In this document: one piece after another, positions 61,083 to 64,000 of the stretch
Position numbering within the stretch: position 1 is the stretch's first letter
How the letters are laid out: the number at the start of each line of letters is the position of its first letter
Origin: Paenibacillus aceris
Lineage (GTDB): Bacteria > Bacillota > Bacilli > Paenibacillales > NBRC-103111
NCBI RefSeq assembly: GCF_017874035.1
Contig: NZ_JAGGKV010000013.1
Span: 62,001 to 126,000 of the forward strand
Length of the DNA: 64,000 nt
Direction: 5' to 3'
Made by a program: the position numbers and the translations under genes
The notes under the pieces: generated by a model
Seen by the model: the letters and a program-made list of their open reading frames with translations, nothing else
The model's database searches: none
Told to the model about the DNA's origin: nothing

Positions 61083-62834
61083 ATGAAATCATCATACAAC
61101 AAGGAACCATCCACTTTGATTCGAAAATGGGAGCATGAAGCCTGGTCAGGTTATGAGGCTATCGGGGATACGATAGGGGCGTCAATTGCGAATAAGAGGA
61201 AGGAGAAAGCGATCGTCGTTGTGGAATGTTACCCAGGCGTCAGACAGAAGGAGATTCTCGAAGGATTGACAGTCTCATTAAAACCTGTCTTGATCGTCAG
61301 ATCTGAAGAGGCGGCATTGGACCCGGCCGAGGTTGATTGCAAAGTCGAACGCTATATGTCGGATGATCGCGTATTCGGGTACATGGCGCCGTTCAATATA
61401 GATGAATTTTACGAACCGGATAAAGTTGATGAGCTGCGCAGCAAGATATCAGCGATGGATAAAGGGATTATCGTTGTCATCGGATTCGGAGCTTCACTTA
61501 TCGCCAGGGGTGACGTTCTTATCTATGCGGACTTAGCACGTTGGGAAATTCAACTACGCTACCGATCGAAGGAGATCGGCAACTGGCGGACAAATAACAG
61601 AGAAGATGATACTCTTCGTCTCTACAAGCGCGGTTTCTTCTTTGAATGGCGCATGGCGGACAGGCTCAAGAGATCTCTGTTTGATCGTATAGACTTTTAT
61701 CTAGATTCGAATGCCAAGGACGAACCAAAGATGTTATCTAGGCAAGCGTTGTTCGCCGGACTTTCTCAGACCGCGAGCCAGCCGTTCCGGCTCGTACCCT
61801 ACTTCGACCCTGGAGTATGGGGCGGGACATGGTTGGAGACTAACATAGATCTCCCCAAAAGAAATCATCCATACGCTTGGGGTTTCGACGGAGTGCCGGA
61901 AGAAAACAGCCTTTATTTTCAATACGGCTCTTTGCGATTGGAGATACCAGCTATTAATCTTGTCTTCTTCGAATCGATTAAGCTTTTGGGAGAAAGGGTA
62001 TATTCGCGCTTCGGAGCTGAGTTCCCAATTCGGTTCGACTTCCTCGATACGATAGGAGGACAGAATCTGAGCTTGCAAGTGCATCCGACTACTGATTATA
62101 TCCGCGAGCAGTTCGGTATGCCTTATACACAGGATGAAAGCTATTATATTCTTGATGCCGCGCCTGGGGCAGAAGTGTACCTAGGGCTTAAGGAAGACAT
62201 CGATCCCGACGCCATGATAACGGATTTGCACAAGGCACAGAATGGGGAGTGGACGTTTCCTGCAAAGGAATATGTCAATGTATATCCCGCAGCCAAGCAC
62301 GATCATTTTCTTATCCCAGCAGGAACGGTCCATTGCTCTGGAACAGGCTGTATGGTGCTAGAGATTAGCGCTACGCCTTATATTTTCACGTTTAAACTAT
62401 GGGACTGGGATCGGCTCGGTCTCGATGGGCGGCCTAGACCCGTTCATGTGGAGCATGGAGCTAAAGTCATTCAATGGAACCGGACTACTGAATGGACGAC
62501 GTCGGAATGCGTGGGCCGGATCGAAAAGGTGGCGGAAGGTGAAGGATGGATAGAAGAAAGGACGGGACTGCACGAGCTTGAATTCATCGAGACGCGTCGG
62601 CACTGGTTCTCGGTTCCTGTCATTCACGAGTCGAACGGAAGCGTTCATATGCTGAACCTTATCGAAGGCGAAGAGGCGACTGTTGAAAGTCCTGATGGAT
62701 CGTTCGAGCCATTTGTGGTCCGATATGCGGAGACTTTCATTGTCCCTGCTTCCGTCCCGACCTACTTGATTCGGCCCAGCGGTAAGAGCGAAGGGAAAAC
62801 CATCGGTACGATAAAAGCTTATGTCAGAGCTTAG
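61083..62834 (+). CDS. manA: class I phosphomannose isomerase with extra N-terminal domain
   Basis: A 583-residue two-part protein. Residues about 1-230 resemble a P-loop kinase fold (AIVVVECYPGVRQKEILEGL, IIVVIGFGASLIARGDVLIY) but lack a Walker A Gly-Lys-Ser/Thr, so this part is probably inactive or binding-only. Residues about 240-583 are the isomerase, with VWGGTWLE, the zinc ligands in GGQNLSLQVHPTTDY and in HDHFLIPAGTVHCSG, and the usual cupin strands. It interconverts mannose-6-P and fructose-6-P. ATG 61083 is chosen (AAAGGAG 10 bases upstream); an ATG at 61041 lies inside the operator. Confidence 0.88.
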   Translation: MKSSYNKEPSTLIRKWEHEAWSGYEAIGDTIGASIANKRKEKAIVVVECYPGVRQKEILEGLTVSLKPVLIVRSEEAALDPAEVDCKVERYMSDDRVFGYMAPFNIDEFYEPDKVDELRSKISAMDKGIIVVIGFGASLIARGDVLIYADLARWEIQLRYRSKEIGNWRTNNREDDTLRLYKRGFFFEWRMADRLKRSLFDRIDFYLDSNAKDEPKMLSRQALFAGLSQTASQPFRLVPYFDPGVWGGTWLETNIDLPKRNHPYAWGFDGVPEENSLYFQYGSLRLEIPAINLVFFESIKLLGERVYSRFGAEFPIRFDFLDTIGGQNLSLQVHPTTDYIREQFGMPYTQDESYYILDAAPGAEVYLGLKEDIDPDAMITDLHKAQNGEWTFPAKEYVNVYPAAKHDHFLIPAGTVHCSGTGCMVLEISATPYIFTFKLWDWDRLGLDGRPRPVHVEHGAKVIQWNRTTEWTTSECVGRIEKVAEGEGWIEERTGLHELEFIETRRHWFSVPVIHESNGSVHMLNLIEGEEATVESPDGSFEPFVVRYAETFIVPASVPTYLIRPSGKSEGKTIGTIKAYVRA

Positions 62835-62847
62835 GGGGCAGCCTAAA

Positions 62848-63777
62848 GTGAATTCATCTATTATTCTGGCCTTCGACGTCGGAGGAACACAGATCAAGGC
62901 TGCAGCGGTAAGCGGGGGAACGATTATCGGGTCAAGCGTCGCGCATTACGAATCTCAATCCGAATTAGCCGCAGATGAGATCATCCATAACTTTGCAAGG
63001 ATTGTTAGGGACGTTATCGCCAAAGTAGAGCATGATAATCAGCCGATTAGTGGACTTGGTATGGCGTTTCCCGGTCCTTTCGATTATGAGAACGGGATAA
63101 GCCTCATTCGGGGCTTAGGCAAATTTGATTCCTTATATGGGCTCCCATTCGGAAAGCTGCTAGAGGAAGCGCTTCGCTCTGATGCTACCGTGCAGGAGAG
63201 GCTTGCCCCGGAGTTCCGCATCACTTTCGAGAATGACGCCTCATTGTTCGGCCTTGGCGAAGCCGTCTACGGGGAAGCCCAAGGCGCAGACCGGGTCGTA
63301 TGCTTAACAATCGGAACGGGACTTGGCTCCTGCTTCCTGGAGCATGGACGATTGGTGAAACAACGGGCCGACGTTCCGGAAAACGGTTGGTTGTATGAAG
63401 TACCCTATCGAAACGGGATTGCGGACGACTATATCTCTAAAAGAGGTATTATTCAATTGGCTTTGGAAGTGGGGTTGGATTTGAGAGGTCGTGACGTACG
63501 CGAGTTGGCGAATTCCGCTATTGCCGAAGATCCGGGTGCGAGACAGCTATTTGAGCTATTCGGTCAGCGAATGGCCCTCATCTTGTCTCCCACACTAAGT
63601 GTATTTGTCCCTGACAAGATCATTCTAGGCGGTCAAATCTCCAAGAGCGGATTTTTGTTCGCTCACACTTTTCAAGAGGGATTGGCTTTGCAGGGCCTTA
63701 GGACACAGGTTTTAATAAGCCAAGATACACTTACAAGCACTTTTATGGGAATATATGATTATGTAAAAAGGACTTGA
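62848..63777 (+). CDS. ROK family sugar kinase
   Basis: A 309-residue ROK protein: phosphate-1 motif FDVGGTQIKAAAV at the start, GLGMAFPGPFDYENGI, catalytic FENDASLFGLGEA (Asp about residue 132) and TIGTGLGSCF. The Cys-rich ROK zinc motif (CxCGxxGCxE) is not evident, so it differs from typical glucokinase/mannokinase members. GTG 62848 follows AGGGGGC by 8 bases; ATG 62821 would overlap the isomerase gene by 14 bases. With the isomerase it suggests use of a hexose via its 6-phosphate. A terminator follows. Confidence 0.87.
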   Translation: MNSSIILAFDVGGTQIKAAAVSGGTIIGSSVAHYESQSELAADEIIHNFARIVRDVIAKVEHDNQPISGLGMAFPGPFDYENGISLIRGLGKFDSLYGLPFGKLLEEALRSDATVQERLAPEFRITFENDASLFGLGEAVYGEAQGADRVVCLTIGTGLGSCFLEHGRLVKQRADVPENGWLYEVPYRNGIADDYISKRGIIQLALEVGLDLRGRDVRELANSAIAEDPGARQLFELFGQRMALILSPTLSVFVPDKIILGGQISKSGFLFAHTFQEGLALQGLRTQVLISQDTLTSTFMGIYDYVKRT

Positions 63778-63820
63778 AAGTCATCCGTCTGCATCTTATT
63801 ACTCATTTTTAGCGGACACA

Positions 63821-63870
63821 AGGAGGCCGAGCCTCGAGTAGCTGAAGCTACTTATGGTTCGGCCTCTTTT
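63821..63870. terminator. bidirectional terminator at the operon end
   Basis: GAGGCCGAGCC pairs with GGTTCGGCCTC, and an inner AGTAGC/GCTACT stem sits in the loop. TTTT follows on the plus strand. It also lies directly behind the convergent AraC gene on the minus strand. Confidence 0.8.
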
Positions 63871-63871
63871 C

Positions 63872-64000
63872 TCATTCCTTTGTATGTAAATTCCGGTACT
63901 CCGTCGGGGAAAGTCCGGTATCCTGTTTGAATTTACGGAAAAAGTAATTTGAATCGACGAATCCGATTTGTCCCGCAATATCAGAGACTTTCATGAGAGT
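63872..64000 (-). CDS. C-terminus of an AraC-family regulator (partial)
   Basis: On the minus strand the last 42 codons read MKVSDIAGQIGFVDSNYFFR followed by KFKQDTGLSPTEYRN. This is the second helix-turn-helix and closing motif of an AraC/XylS DNA-binding domain (GFxxxNYFxRxFKxxxGxSPxxYR). The rest of the gene is outside the window. It converges on the ROK kinase operon and may control a neighbouring sugar locus. Confidence 0.85.
   Translation of the reverse strand, partial: TLMKVSDIAGQIGFVDSNYFFRKFKQDTGLSPTEYRNLHTKE

Noticed and set aside
1..64000. CRISPR arrays, prophage genes, rRNA genes, replication origin
   Set aside because: No regularly spaced repeat-spacer series, phage structural genes, rRNA sequence or DnaA-box clusters were seen in this window.

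Overview
The window looks like chromosomal DNA of a Paenibacillus-type Gram-positive soil bacterium. The evidence is the B. subtilis-like gene order yqzE - yqhG - yqhH - lipM, many lipobox lipoproteins and strong GGAGG ribosome sites, a membrane-bound AraC regulator paired with LplB/YtcP-type sugar transporters, an SLH-domain surface protein, and very large secreted modular glycosidases. No phage, CRISPR array or replication origin was seen.

Region 1 (1-19.15 kb) is a compact housekeeping segment. It holds the end of a YhaN/SMC-like ATPase, small membrane proteins, a YkvI-type transporter, a DedA protein, xpt, CbiZ, tRNA-Leu(CAG), a DUF695/RraB-like protein, a Bax-inhibitor-1 family protein, yqzE, yqhG-yqhH, lipM, D-amino-acid transaminase and a B12-dependent class II ribonucleotide reductase (nrdJ) with two candidate NrdR boxes. 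Most genes end in clear hairpin terminators.

Region 2 (19.15-46.2 kb) is an AT-richer, heavily rearranged glycan-use island. It starts with 22-bp-period direct repeats and decayed gene ends, including an alpha-galactosidase tail. A complete unit follows: membrane AraC regulator, two sugar ABC permeases, solute-binding lipoprotein, a gene-end fragment, GH2 beta-galactosidase, a second GH2 tail fragment and GH36 alpha-galactosidase. Then come two giant secreted proteins (about 1308 and 1449 aa). Each carries a GH95-like catalytic region, Big_4, F5/8C (CBM32-like), a cohesin-like module, FIVAR and a type I dockerin. The segment regulator 3' end + terminator + transporter promoter occurs three times (22.9, 36.9 and 41.9 kb). 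The second and third copies are scars of lost regulator/transporter units; the third abuts a broken transposase. The island ends in decayed sequence and another AraC gene.

Region 3 (46.2-49.4 kb) is an S-layer-like protein with three N-terminal SLH motifs.

Region 4 (49.6-64 kb) is catabolic. lutABC (L-lactate oxidation) with GntR and IclR regulators is followed by a six-gene operon: SDR, FAH-family hydrolase, RhaM-like mutarotase, lactonase-type amidohydrolase, second SDR and an unrecognised 635-aa protein. This fits non-phosphorylative 6-deoxyhexose (L-fucose or L-rhamnose) breakdown to pyruvate and L-lactate, the latter being the substrate of LutABC. A DeoR - phosphomannose isomerase - ROK kinase operon and the tail of an AraC gene close the window.

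Taken together (inference), secreted modular enzymes and intracellular galactosidases would release galactose and possibly fucose from plant-type glycans, the ABC transporter would import oligosaccharides, and the deoxysugar and lactate genes would oxidise the products.
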